From NCBI GenBank assembly GCA_022771245.1, contig JALFCH010000045.1, forward strand, positions 1 to 33,270: a stretch of DNA of 33,270 bases, read 5' to 3'. Under the pieces are notes generated by a model, which had not been told where the DNA came from, ran no database searches, and was given only the letters and a program-made list of their open reading frames with translations. A program made the position numbers and the translations under genes. How positions within the stretch are numbered: position 1 is the stretch's first letter; each line of letters begins with the position of its first letter. The stretch comes from Rikenellaceae bacterium (lineage in GTDB: Bacteria; Bacteroidota; Bacteroidia; Bacteroidales; UBA932). This document shows, piece by piece, positions 1 to 7,455 of the stretch.

Positions 1-155
1 CGTCAGATTTGAATTGGATTTTCGAGGTCAGATTTTCACCCGAAGATGGAGCATAGCCGTAGCTATGTGACTGATGAGGGAGGAAATATGAACCGAAAAG
101 ATTTTCAAAGATGATGCAGGTTATTTTTTGAGGATTACTAAAACTGAGTTTGCTG
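1..155. other. Non-coding segment downstream of nqrD, possible dispersed repeat
   Basis: No ORF of plausible quality crosses this stretch on either strand. It contains a perfect short inverted repeat, CATAGC-CGTA-GCTATG, at 52-67, flanked by purine-rich sequence and then AT-rich sequence running up to the nqrD stop. In related genomes nqrE normally begins within a few bases of the nqrD stop, so a non-coding block here is unexpected. The mix of a short palindrome and a gene-like but stop-interrupted body resembles intergenic repeat elements I recall from Bacteroidales genomes, but only one copy is visible in this window, so repeat status is inference. Confidence 0.35.
52..67. repeat. Small perfect hairpin (6-bp stem, 4-nt loop)
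   Basis: CATAGC and GCTATG are exact reverse complements separated by CGTA. No T-tract follows on either strand, so it is not a convincing intrinsic terminator. It is probably the core of the element described for 1-155. Confidence 0.5.
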
Positions 156-779
156 TTATTTTTCCTGAAGATCCTTCTGAACGCCCCTCTGGATCCAGAC
201 TATGCAGCCCAGAAGAATGAGAGCCATAGGAGGAAGGATTACAAGACCGTTGTTCATATAACCTGCCGTATAGAAAGCCTCAGGGATGATTCTGAAACCG
301 AAGAGAGTGCCGCTTCCGAGAAGTTCACGGAAGAATGCCACGATGATGAGTATCATTCCGTAGCCGGCTCCGTTTGCAAGACCGTCCAGAAGTGAAGGAA
401 TCGGCTTGTTGCCCAGAGCATAGGCCTCGATACGTCCCATCACTATACAGTTGGTGATGATGAGCCCGACATAGACCGAAAGGGTTTTGCTGACACTGTA
501 GGCATAGGCCTTGAGCACCTGGTCCACGAGGATTACCATAAGCGCCACCACGACAAGCTGCACGATGATACGGATACGGTTAGGGATGGATTTCCTGATG
601 AGGGAAACCACGAAGCTTGAGAGTCCGGTGACAATGATCACAGAAAGTGCCATCACGCAGGCTCCCTTGAGCTGTACGGTGACTGCAAGCGAAGAGCAGA
701 TACCGAGCACCAGAACCGTAATAGGGTTGCCCTTGAATATGGGGTTGAGAAGCGTTTCTTTCCAATTGATGTCTTTCAT
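156..779 (-). CDS. nqrD: Na+-translocating NADH:quinone reductase subunit D
   Basis: Integral membrane subunit of the Na+-NQR complex, which moves electrons from NADH to quinone while pumping Na+ across the cytoplasmic membrane. The 207-residue product is the usual family length and is almost entirely hydrophobic, with about six membrane segments. Two conserved cysteines are visible, Cys28 in LGICSS and Cys111 in ITNCIVMGR. In the family these half-sites, together with two cysteines of NqrE, hold an intramembrane [2Fe-2S] centre. It begins with ATG three bases after the nqrC stop, so it is co-transcribed with nqrABC. The partner gene nqrE, needed to complete the iron-sulfur site, is not found directly downstream in this window. 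Confidence 0.95.
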   Translation of the reverse strand: MKDINWKETLLNPIFKGNPITVLVLGICSSLAVTVQLKGACVMALSVIIVTGLSSFVVSLIRKSIPNRIRIIVQLVVVALMVILVDQVLKAYAYSVSKTLSVYVGLIITNCIVMGRIEAYALGNKPIPSLLDGLANGAGYGMILIIVAFFRELLGSGTLFGFRIIPEAFYTAGYMNNGLVILPPMALILLGCIVWIQRGVQKDLQEK

Positions 780-782
780 AGC

Positions 783-1613
783 CTATTCCTCCTCTGTTGT
801 TGGTTCAACAATTTCCTCAGCCACAGGCTCCTGTGCGGCAGCTGATTCGGCTGCGAGCTTGTTGAGATAAGGAAGGTAATATTTCACCCAGGTGCGGACT
901 GTAGTGCCCACTGCGCCGGAAGTGATGGATGCGCCGGAGATGGCGTCAACCTCGTGTTCAGTGTCCTTGGCTCCGCCTTTGATGACTCCGAAATAACCTT
1001 CGTCGGTGATGCTGCGGCCCTTGAACTGGCTGTAGAAAGGGGTCTCGGTGATTTTTGCACCAAGTCCCGGAGTCTCGCTCTTGTGGTCGAAGATTGCTCC
1101 GTCGAAAGTGCGGCCGTCCTCAGCGAATGCGAGGTAGCCCCAGACAGGTCCCCAGAGACCGGCACCGTAGCAAGGAATGACAGTCACTTTCTGTCCTTTG
1201 ATATTGAAGACATAAACGGGAAGCTTGAGTTCGGAGGCTGCGTCTGCATTGCCGGCCTCAATCTTCTTGATTATATCGTTCTGTTTCTTGAGGTCGGAAG
1301 TTGAAGCCACTTCAATCGCCTTCTTGTCTTCCTTGCCTATGTTCATCTGACCGGCCTTTTCGCCGTTGGCATCCACGAAGAGAGCGTCTGAGATGAGATT
1401 CTGATATTCTTCGAGAATGTCGGCATCTTCTGCGATCACATAATCCGGATCGGCCTGAGTGGCTGCGGAGATGACCTTGGTGATGGTCTCCAGCTTGACG
1501 TTCTCGTTCTGTTTGTCCTTGAGAGCCTGGGAAGTGAAAGCCAGAATCGCAGCGACAACAACCACAAGAACTATCGAGTAGATGACAGTGTATGTATTGC
1601 TATTTGTATTCAT
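783..1613 (-). CDS. nqrC: Na+-translocating NADH:quinone reductase subunit C
   Basis: Periplasm-facing flavoprotein subunit of Na+-NQR, anchored by a single N-terminal membrane segment (about residues 10-30) and followed by an FMN-binding domain. The FMN is attached by ApbE through a phosphoester bond to a hydroxyl residue in an SGA[T/S]-type motif. Here the motif reads DAISGASITS, so the acceptor position is Ser229 instead of the more familiar threonine. The ORF track starts at a TTG two codons upstream (1619); I prefer the ATG at 1613, which leaves nine bases after the nqrB stop and gives 276 residues. The C-terminal tail is acidic (EEIVEPTTEEE), an extension beyond the FMN domain. Operon position B-C-D is canonical. 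Confidence 0.94.
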   Translation of the reverse strand: MNTNSNTYTVIYSIVLVVVVAAILAFTSQALKDKQNENVKLETITKVISAATQADPDYVIAEDADILEEYQNLISDALFVDANGEKAGQMNIGKEDKKAIEVASTSDLKKQNDIIKKIEAGNADAASELKLPVYVFNIKGQKVTVIPCYGAGLWGPVWGYLAFAEDGRTFDGAIFDHKSETPGLGAKITETPFYSQFKGRSITDEGYFGVIKGGAKDTEHEVDAISGASITSGAVGTTVRTWVKYYLPYLNKLAAESAAAQEPVAEEIVEPTTEEE

Positions 1614-1622
1614 AATCAATAA

Positions 1623-2795
1623 TTATTTTGCGACTTTGACTTTTTTTGCACGCCTGCTGATTGAGCAGGAAATGACGCAGTGGTCAATGAGCGGTGCAAA
1701 GGTGTTCATAAGCAGGATGGCGAGCATCATTCCTTCGGCATAACCAGGATTCCAGATACGCACTGTCACTGCAAGTGCACCGACCAGGAATCCGTAAATC
1801 CATTTTCCGCACTCGGTCTGAGCCGAAGTCACAGGATCGGTTGCCATAAAGACAGTTCCGAAGAGGAAACCGCCCATAACGAGCTGATAGTAACCCGGAA
1901 GGTCGGTTGCGCCGCAGGCATATCCGAGATAACCCACTGCAAGTCCGCCGATTACTGAAGAAAGCATAATCTTCCAGGAAGCCACGCCAGTTCCGAGCAG
2001 GATGATGGCACCGAGCAGGATTGCTATTACGGAAGTCTCACCGACAGAGCCGGGAACAGTGCCCAGGAACATATTCAGGAGGGAGTAACCGTGGTCTGCA
2101 AGACCTGCCATAGTCGGGTTTGCGAGAGGAGTTGCACCGGAGAAAGCATCTGCAACAGGACCGCCGCACCATGCATTCTCACCTGCTCCGAGTCCGCCCA
2201 CCCACACGGTGTCACCGGACATCTTGCTTGGGTAGGAGAAGAAGAGGAATGCGCGGGTGAGGAGAGCCGGGTTCCAGATGTTCATACCTGTGCCTCCGAA
2301 GCACTCCTTGCCGAAGATTACTGCAAATGCCACTGCAATCGCGAGCATCCAAAGAGGAACATCCACAGGCACGATAAGAGGAATGAGCATACCTGATACG
2401 AGGTAGCCCTCATTCACTTCGTGTCCGCGCAGCTGAGCCGAGGTGAACTCGATTGCAAGACCCACTATATAAGATACAAGGTAGAGCGGAATGACCTTCA
2501 CCAGACCATAGCCCACGATAGGCCAGAAGCCCCAGTCGAGGCCATAAGCCAAAGAGTGCTGGTAACCGGTGTTCCAGATACCGAAAAGCATTGCCGGAAC
2601 CAGTGAAATCACCACCATAATCATCACTCTCTTCAAATCGACGCAGTCCCTGATGTGCGCACCCTTGGTGGTTACGGTATTCGGAACGAAGAGGAAAGTC
2701 TCGAATGCGTCGAAAGTCGAATGGAGGAATCCGAGTTTGCCGCCTTTCTCAAAGGTCGGCTTAACTTTGTCAACTAATTTTCTTAATCCGTTCAT
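1623..2795 (-). CDS. nqrB: Na+-translocating NADH:quinone reductase subunit B
   Basis: Large membrane subunit of Na+-NQR of the NQR2/RnfD/RnfE family, 390 residues with about ten membrane spans. It carries one covalent FMN, and in well-studied enzymes is involved in the Na+ pathway and quinone site. The flavinylation motif DAFSGATPL is present, with Thr222 as the expected FMN attachment residue; this is the standard threonine form, unlike NqrC in the same operon. The N-terminal cytosolic segment before the first span (residues 1-55) is typical of NqrB and distinguishes it from RnfD. The start ATG lies 11 bases after the nqrA stop. Confidence 0.95.
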   Translation of the reverse strand: MNGLRKLVDKVKPTFEKGGKLGFLHSTFDAFETFLFVPNTVTTKGAHIRDCVDLKRVMIMVVISLVPAMLFGIWNTGYQHSLAYGLDWGFWPIVGYGLVKVIPLYLVSYIVGLAIEFTSAQLRGHEVNEGYLVSGMLIPLIVPVDVPLWMLAIAVAFAVIFGKECFGGTGMNIWNPALLTRAFLFFSYPSKMSGDTVWVGGLGAGENAWCGGPVADAFSGATPLANPTMAGLADHGYSLLNMFLGTVPGSVGETSVIAILLGAIILLGTGVASWKIMLSSVIGGLAVGYLGYACGATDLPGYYQLVMGGFLFGTVFMATDPVTSAQTECGKWIYGFLVGALAVTVRIWNPGYAEGMMLAILLMNTFAPLIDHCVISCSISRRAKKVKVAK

Positions 2796-2806
2796 AACAG
2801 TTCAAA

Positions 2807-4162
2807 TTAAGCCATTTCCTTCAGCATCAGACTGATTCCGTCTTCGATGATGGACTGGATGTTGATTTTTGACGGGCAGACATACTCACAGAGAGCGAAA
2901 TCCTCCGGCAGAACTTCATAGATGCCGTACTTCTCCATCTTTTCGATGTCACCTGCAAGACAGGCCTTCACGAGATATACGGGATAGAGATGCATAGGGA
3001 GGACCTTGCCATAGACATCAGAAACCACGAAAGCCCTCGGACCGCCGTGAAGATTGGTGTCCATATCGTAAACCTTCTTGGGAGTGAGCCAGGAGAAATA
3101 AGTCCTCGAAGAACTGAACTGACTGGTTCTGAACGGTTTTGCCCAACCGAACATTTCGTATTCGTTGCCTTCCTTGAGTATGGTCACCTGATTGTCGTAG
3201 AAACCGAGGAAACCGTCCTTGCCCACGGATGTACCGGTGAGGGCATCGCCGCTGATGAAACGGAGCTTCTCAGGCTCGGAATAGAACCAGGAGAACTCCT
3301 TCATAGACATTCCCGGAACGCAGCTCACATACGCAGGATCGACTGCACGCGGGCCGGTGATGGCGATTTTCCTTCTCACGTCGTACTTTCCGGTGCGGAA
3401 AAGCTTGCCGATTGCTGCGAGCATTACCATTGAAACGGTCCATACGGTCTCACCCTTGCGGATCGGGCTGATGTGGTGAATCTGCACTCCCACGTTGCCT
3501 GCCGGATGCGGGCCGGAGAATGTGTGGGGAATGATGTTTTCCAGCTTGTGGAAAGGGGTTCCGGAGTAGGTTCCGGCATCGAATGACACGTGGATGCCTC
3601 CGTCGGTGAGTTTGTTGAGGGCATTGATTGCCGCCTGAATGTCGGCGAACTCATCCCGGAGGGCGAATTCATTGTCAGCGGCAAGAGGTGCCGTACTGAA
3701 AGCCGAAACGAAGATAGCCTTAGGCCTGATTTGAGGATTGGCGATGATACCGTAAGGCCTTTGTACCAGGGCCGGCCAGAGACCGCTCTCGAGAAGTGCC
3801 TTTGTGACACCCTCCGCATTGAGCTCAGATGGCTTCTTCACGCCGAAATCGACATATTCCTGAGTCGAGTCGGCCTTGATGCGGATTTCAAGCAACTTTC
3901 TCTTTTCTCCACGGACAACCTCCACCACCTCTCCGCTTACCGGGGACGCGAAAAGAATGTCCTGAGCCATCTTGTCCGCCATTACCGGTGTGCCTGCAAG
4001 GACCTTTTCGCCTTCCTTCACGAGAAGTTTGGGAACAAGACCGCGGAAATCAGACGGCTTGACGGCGATAATGTCCGGAGCAATCACCTTCCTGGTGTTC
4101 AGGGCCGCTTTCCCTTCTATGGGAATATTCAGACCCTTTTTCAAATAGATGTTGTTTGACAT
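2807..4162 (-). CDS. nqrA: Na+-translocating NADH:quinone reductase subunit A
   Basis: Cytosolic, non-membrane subunit of Na+-NQR, 451 residues, matching the family length. It starts with MSNNIYLKKGLNIPIEGKA, typical of NqrA, followed by the RnfC-like barrel region with the KPSDFRGLVPKLLVKEGE segment. No membrane helices are seen. It is first in the operon nqrABCD on the minus strand, with a 58-base leader from the -7 box to the ATG. The role in quinone binding is family knowledge; as the host is a Bacteroidales member the acceptor is probably menaquinone (inference). No frameshift or missing segment was noticed. Confidence 0.95.
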   Translation of the reverse strand: MSNNIYLKKGLNIPIEGKAALNTRKVIAPDIIAVKPSDFRGLVPKLLVKEGEKVLAGTPVMADKMAQDILFASPVSGEVVEVVRGEKRKLLEIRIKADSTQEYVDFGVKKPSELNAEGVTKALLESGLWPALVQRPYGIIANPQIRPKAIFVSAFSTAPLAADNEFALRDEFADIQAAINALNKLTDGGIHVSFDAGTYSGTPFHKLENIIPHTFSGPHPAGNVGVQIHHISPIRKGETVWTVSMVMLAAIGKLFRTGKYDVRRKIAITGPRAVDPAYVSCVPGMSMKEFSWFYSEPEKLRFISGDALTGTSVGKDGFLGFYDNQVTILKEGNEYEMFGWAKPFRTSQFSSSRTYFSWLTPKKVYDMDTNLHGGPRAFVVSDVYGKVLPMHLYPVYLVKACLAGDIEKMEKYGIYEVLPEDFALCEYVCPSKINIQSIIEDGISLMLKEMA

Positions 4163-4220
4163 TATAAATGTGTTTTTGAGTATTTCTTATGCAATTTTGT
4201 CCAAAAGCCATAAAGCGCCG

Positions 4221-4252
4221 CAAATTTACACAAAAATTTGCTATTTTCGCAA
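4221..4252 (-). promoter_or_regulatory. Probable nqr operon promoter (Bacteroidetes type)
   Basis: Read on the minus strand, TAAATTTG (plus 4221-4228) matches the Bacteroidetes -7 consensus TAnnTTTG. A TTG (plus 4250-4252) lies 21 bases upstream as a candidate -33 element. Transcription would start near 4215 and run into nqrA. Confidence 0.55.
4242..4249 (+). promoter_or_regulatory. Candidate -7 box for the helicase gene
   Basis: TATTTTCG differs from TAnnTTTG at one base and lies about 30 bases before the helicase ATG, in the divergent intergenic region. No good -33 element is seen, so the assignment is weak. A clear Shine-Dalgarno-like AAAGGAGAC follows at about 4265-4273. Confidence 0.3.
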
Positions 4253-4278
4253 CCCAAAAACAATAAAGGAGACAAGAG

Positions 4279-6702
4279 ATGCAGAATGGAACGACAAGTA
4301 TTTTCGAAGGGCTGAATCCGGTCCAGAAACAGGCAGTTGAATGTACCGCAGGACCGGTGCTGATTGTGGCGGGAGCAGGGTCCGGAAAGACGCGCGTGCT
4401 GACCTGCAGAATTGCGAATATACTCCAAAACGGATGCGCCCCGGAGAGGATTCTCGCCTTGACTTTCACCAATAAGGCTGCGAAGGAAATGAAGGAAAGA
4501 ATAGCCCTGATGGTGGGTGCAAGAGCCGCCAGAAAGCTATATATGGGCACCTTCCACTCCGTTTTCATCCGCCTGCTCAGGGTTTATGCCGCCCAAATCG
4601 GATATAAGAGCGAATTCACCATTTACGACACAGACGACTCCCAGAGGCTCATCAAGACCTGCATCAAGGAACTCCAGCTGGACGACAAGGTTTATAAGCC
4701 AAAAGACGTACAATCCCGTATCTCCTATGCAAAGAACAATCTGGTCACGGCCGCAAAATACCGTGAAAGTCCTGCGGCAATAGACCAGGACCGCAAGCGC
4801 AAGATGCCGCGTATCAATGAGATATATGCCCTTTACGCACAAAAGTGTATACAGTCTGGGGTGATGGATTTCGACGATGTGCTGCTGAATATGAACATAC
4901 TCCTGAGGGACAGTCCGGCCTCTTGCGCGGAAATCTCCGGAATGTTCGACTATATACTGGTGGACGAGTATCAGGATACGAATATGGCGCAGTACATCAT
5001 CCTGAAAAGGCTCGCCGCAGTGCATCACAACCTCTGCGTGGTGGGCGACGACTCCCAGTCCATCTACGGTTTCCGAGGGGCAAGGGTCGAGAATATACTC
5101 AATTTCCGCAAGGACTATCCCGAGGCCAGGATTTTCCGTCTCGAACAGAACTACAGGTCCACGCAGACCATAGTCAATGCCGCCAATTCCGTAATCGAGA
5201 AAAATTCGTCGAGGATTCCGAAGACCTGTTTTTCCAAGGGCGATGAAGGAGAGAAGATAAAACTGATAAAGGCTTTCACGGAAACGGAAGAGGCTATGCT
5301 CACCGTATCGGCCATCCTGGGCATCATCCGCAGTGAATCGGCTCAGTATCAGGATTTTGCGATATTGTACAGGACCAATGCCCAGTCCCGGGCCCTGGAA
5401 GAGGCACTCCGCAAGAGAAATGTGCCTTACAAGATTTTCTCAGGCAATTCATTCTATGAGAGGGCTGAAATCAGGGATGCGATGGCGTATCTCAAACTTA
5501 CGGTCAACATCAATGACGACGAGAGTTTCCGCCGTATCATAAACAAGCCTGCCAGGGGCATCGGAGACACATCCGTGGTTGCACTAACAGCTGCCGCACA
5601 CGGACACGGGACTACACTTTTCAAGGCGGCTTATGAGGCGGATCTCGAGACCTACGGTCTGAAACCGGCTGCTGCGGCACGTATTCGGGGATTCTGCGAT
5701 TTCATAGCAAAACTCTCTGTCAGGGCAGCTTCCGAGGATGCCTATACCATTGCAGACGAAGTGCTTAAGGGCAGCGGGCTATGGCAATCCCTGAAAGCCG
5801 ACACCTCCGTTGAGGGCCAGTCCAGATTTGCCAACCTCGAAGAATTGCTCAACGCGGTGAAACTGTATATTGAGGACAGGAACGGGGAATATGCGGAGGA
5901 TATGATTGCAGAAGAGCGGATTTCCTCTGCGGACGAAATCAAAGCTGAAGACTACCCCCTGGTGAGATTGAGCGATTATCTTGAGAACGTGAGCCTTATA
6001 AGCGCTGCTGACGTGAGCGACGAAGAGTCGGCAAACAGGGTTGCACTGATGACCGTCCACACTTCCAAAGGGCTGGAATTCCCCTATGTTTTCATTGCCG
6101 GAATGGAGGAGAACCTCTTCCCTTCGGGCGGATGGCTGGCCCCGGAAAATGAAATCGAGGAAGAGAGGAGATTGTTCTATGTGGCCGTGACCCGGGCCGA
6201 GAAGAGGGTGTCGATGTCGTTTGCCAAGACCAGGATGAGACACGGCAAGTCGGAGTCCAACGCCCCCAGCAGATTTCTATATGAAATTGATAGCCAATAC
6301 ATTCTGAATCCCATCTCCAAGGATGAGGAAGATGAGGGCGGACTTGGGGGCGGAATGTCCTCGGGAGTTTCTGGATTTGGCGGACGGTTTTCTTCGGGAG
6401 GATTTTCCGGAGTAATGAATGGACACGGCAGGCCGCAGCAGGCTCCAAGCCCGGCCGCAAAGCCAGCCCGCAGACCGGAGGGCATTGCATCATCGCGACC
6501 GCTGGCTCCAAGTGCAGATTTCGTCCCTTCACCAGTGTCCGACCTCCGTGCAGGCCAAAGAATTGAGCACAACCGCTTCGGAGCAGGCACAATAAAGCAG
6601 CTCAGCGGAACGGCTCCCGATGTGAAAGCCGTCATCAGTTTCGACAATTTCGGAGAGAAGATCCTGCTCCTGAAATATGCAAAAGTGAGAATATTGGAAT
6701 AA
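4279..6702 (+). CDS. pcrA: ATP-dependent DNA helicase, PcrA/UvrD family
   Basis: Superfamily 1A 3'-5' DNA helicase for repair and removal of protein-nucleic acid roadblocks. All motifs are visible: Q-motif NPVQKQAV (13-20), Walker A GAGSGKT (32-38), Ib GTFHS, Walker B DEYQDT (Asp229-Glu230), motif III GDDSQSIYGFRGA (from 256), IV QNYRST, V TVHTSKGLEFP, and VI VAVTRA (635-640). After residue about 680 comes a Gly/Ser/Pro-rich linker, then a C-terminal module (about 755-807, RAGQRIEHNRFGAGTIKQL) like the Tudor-type PcrA tail that binds RNA polymerase. The tail and 807-residue length favour PcrA over Rep. The AAAGGAGAC ribosome-binding site supports this ATG. It converges with the next gene, with six bases between the stops. 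Confidence 0.93.
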   Translation: MQNGTTSIFEGLNPVQKQAVECTAGPVLIVAGAGSGKTRVLTCRIANILQNGCAPERILALTFTNKAAKEMKERIALMVGARAARKLYMGTFHSVFIRLLRVYAAQIGYKSEFTIYDTDDSQRLIKTCIKELQLDDKVYKPKDVQSRISYAKNNLVTAAKYRESPAAIDQDRKRKMPRINEIYALYAQKCIQSGVMDFDDVLLNMNILLRDSPASCAEISGMFDYILVDEYQDTNMAQYIILKRLAAVHHNLCVVGDDSQSIYGFRGARVENILNFRKDYPEARIFRLEQNYRSTQTIVNAANSVIEKNSSRIPKTCFSKGDEGEKIKLIKAFTETEEAMLTVSAILGIIRSESAQYQDFAILYRTNAQSRALEEALRKRNVPYKIFSGNSFYERAEIRDAMAYLKLTVNINDDESFRRIINKPARGIGDTSVVALTAAAHGHGTTLFKAAYEADLETYGLKPAAAARIRGFCDFIAKLSVRAASEDAYTIADEVLKGSGLWQSLKADTSVEGQSRFANLEELLNAVKLYIEDRNGEYAEDMIAEERISSADEIKAEDYPLVRLSDYLENVSLISAADVSDEESANRVALMTVHTSKGLEFPYVFIAGMEENLFPSGGWLAPENEIEEERRLFYVAVTRAEKRVSMSFAKTRMRHGKSESNAPSRFLYEIDSQYILNPISKDEEDEGGLGGGMSSGVSGFGGRFSSGGFSGVMNGHGRPQQAPSPAAKPARRPEGIASSRPLAPSADFVPSPVSDLRAGQRIEHNRFGAGTIKQLSGTAPDVKAVISFDNFGEKILLLKYAKVRILE

Positions 6703-6708
6703 ACCCTG

Positions 6709-7356
6709 CTATTTGTCCAGATACTTGAGAAGAATCATACGGACAGTATCTGAGATGCGCTTGGCTGTGTCGGAAGTTTCTTCAAGGACCTCGGCTATGT
6801 TCTTGTATTTCATAAGCTCAATCGGGTCGCTTTCATTCTGGAAGATATAGCCCACATACTCTTCGTAAGCCTCGTCCGCCAGGTGCTCGAGTTCGGTAAT
6901 CCGGTCGCACTGGGAACTGATTTTGTCGATATTGTCACAGAAATCGTGCATATATCCCACCATATCCCCGAGGGCATCAGCACTGGACATAATGTAGTTT
7001 GCAAGGTCCTCGATATGGCTGTCGATGCGCTTCGGGAAATACAAGAGTATGGATTTGGCAGCCGAGTTGATTTTGTCCATAAAGTCGTCGGCAGTCATAG
7101 CTATGGTCTGGAGGTCGGAACGGCTCACTGCCATCAATCTGCCTTCGTTCAGTTCTTCATATATTAAGGTAAGGAGGTCGTCCGCCTGCACCTCATAACT
7201 CTTGATCTTGTTCTCACAGTTGAACCACTCGTCCTTGTCGGTGGTCTGCATCATCCTCACAAGCACGGCCGATGCCGCCTTGATATATTCCGCCTGTTTG
7301 AGATATAGCGGCAAAACCTTTATTTTCTTCGCGAACAGTTTTCTGAAAGGGTTCAT
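6709..7356 (-). CDS. DUF47/PhoU-like protein (putative phosphate transport accessory)
   Basis: An all-helical, 215-residue cytosolic protein resembling the DUF47 (YkaA/TIGR00153-like) branch of the PhoU fold. Family members often sit beside PiT-type phosphate transporters and are thought to modulate them; no pit gene is next to this copy within the window. Visible support includes acidic clusters typical of PhoU-like metal-binding bundles (AMTADDFMDKIN, LEHLADEAYEEYV, EVLEETSDTAKRISD). The ORF track starts at TTG 7383, but a -7 promoter box lies at 7391-7398, so transcription would begin at about that codon. The ATG at 7356 (MNPFRKLF) is therefore chosen. The exact role is uncertain. Confidence 0.8.
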   Translation of the reverse strand: MNPFRKLFAKKIKVLPLYLKQAEYIKAASAVLVRMMQTTDKDEWFNCENKIKSYEVQADDLLTLIYEELNEGRLMAVSRSDLQTIAMTADDFMDKINSAAKSILLYFPKRIDSHIEDLANYIMSSADALGDMVGYMHDFCDNIDKISSQCDRITELEHLADEAYEEYVGYIFQNESDPIELMKYKNIAEVLEETSDTAKRISDTVRMILLKYLDK

Positions 7357-7390
7357 AAAATGGTTGATAAATGAAAAACTCAAAATCGTC

Positions 7391-7398
7391 CAAATATA
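7391..7398 (-). promoter_or_regulatory. -7 promoter box for the DUF47 gene
   Basis: On the minus strand this reads TATATTTG, a full match to TAnnTTTG. It predicts a start of transcription near 7385 and a leader of roughly 30 bases to the ATG at 7356. No clear -33 TTTG was found. Confidence 0.5.
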
Positions 7399-7420
7399 GA
7401 TGTTTTTTCATTCATCCGAG

Positions 7421-7450
7421 AATATTTGATTGAAAAAAGTTCTATTTTTG
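7421..7450 (+). promoter_or_regulatory. Candidate promoter(s) for the DUF6377-type regulator
   Basis: Two overlapping candidates are present: AATATTTG (7421-7428, one mismatch to TAnnTTTG) and TATTTTTG (7443-7450, full match). The second lies only five bases before the ATG at 7456 and would give a nearly leaderless transcript. The first would give a leader of about 20 bases. Which is used cannot be decided from sequence. Confidence 0.4.
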
Positions 7451-7455
7451 TGTCT

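Noticed and set aside
6310-6540. Low-complexity Gly/Ser/Pro stretch in the helicase as a possible frameshift
   Set aside because: The frame continues into a well-formed C-terminal PcrA tail, so it is a flexible linker.
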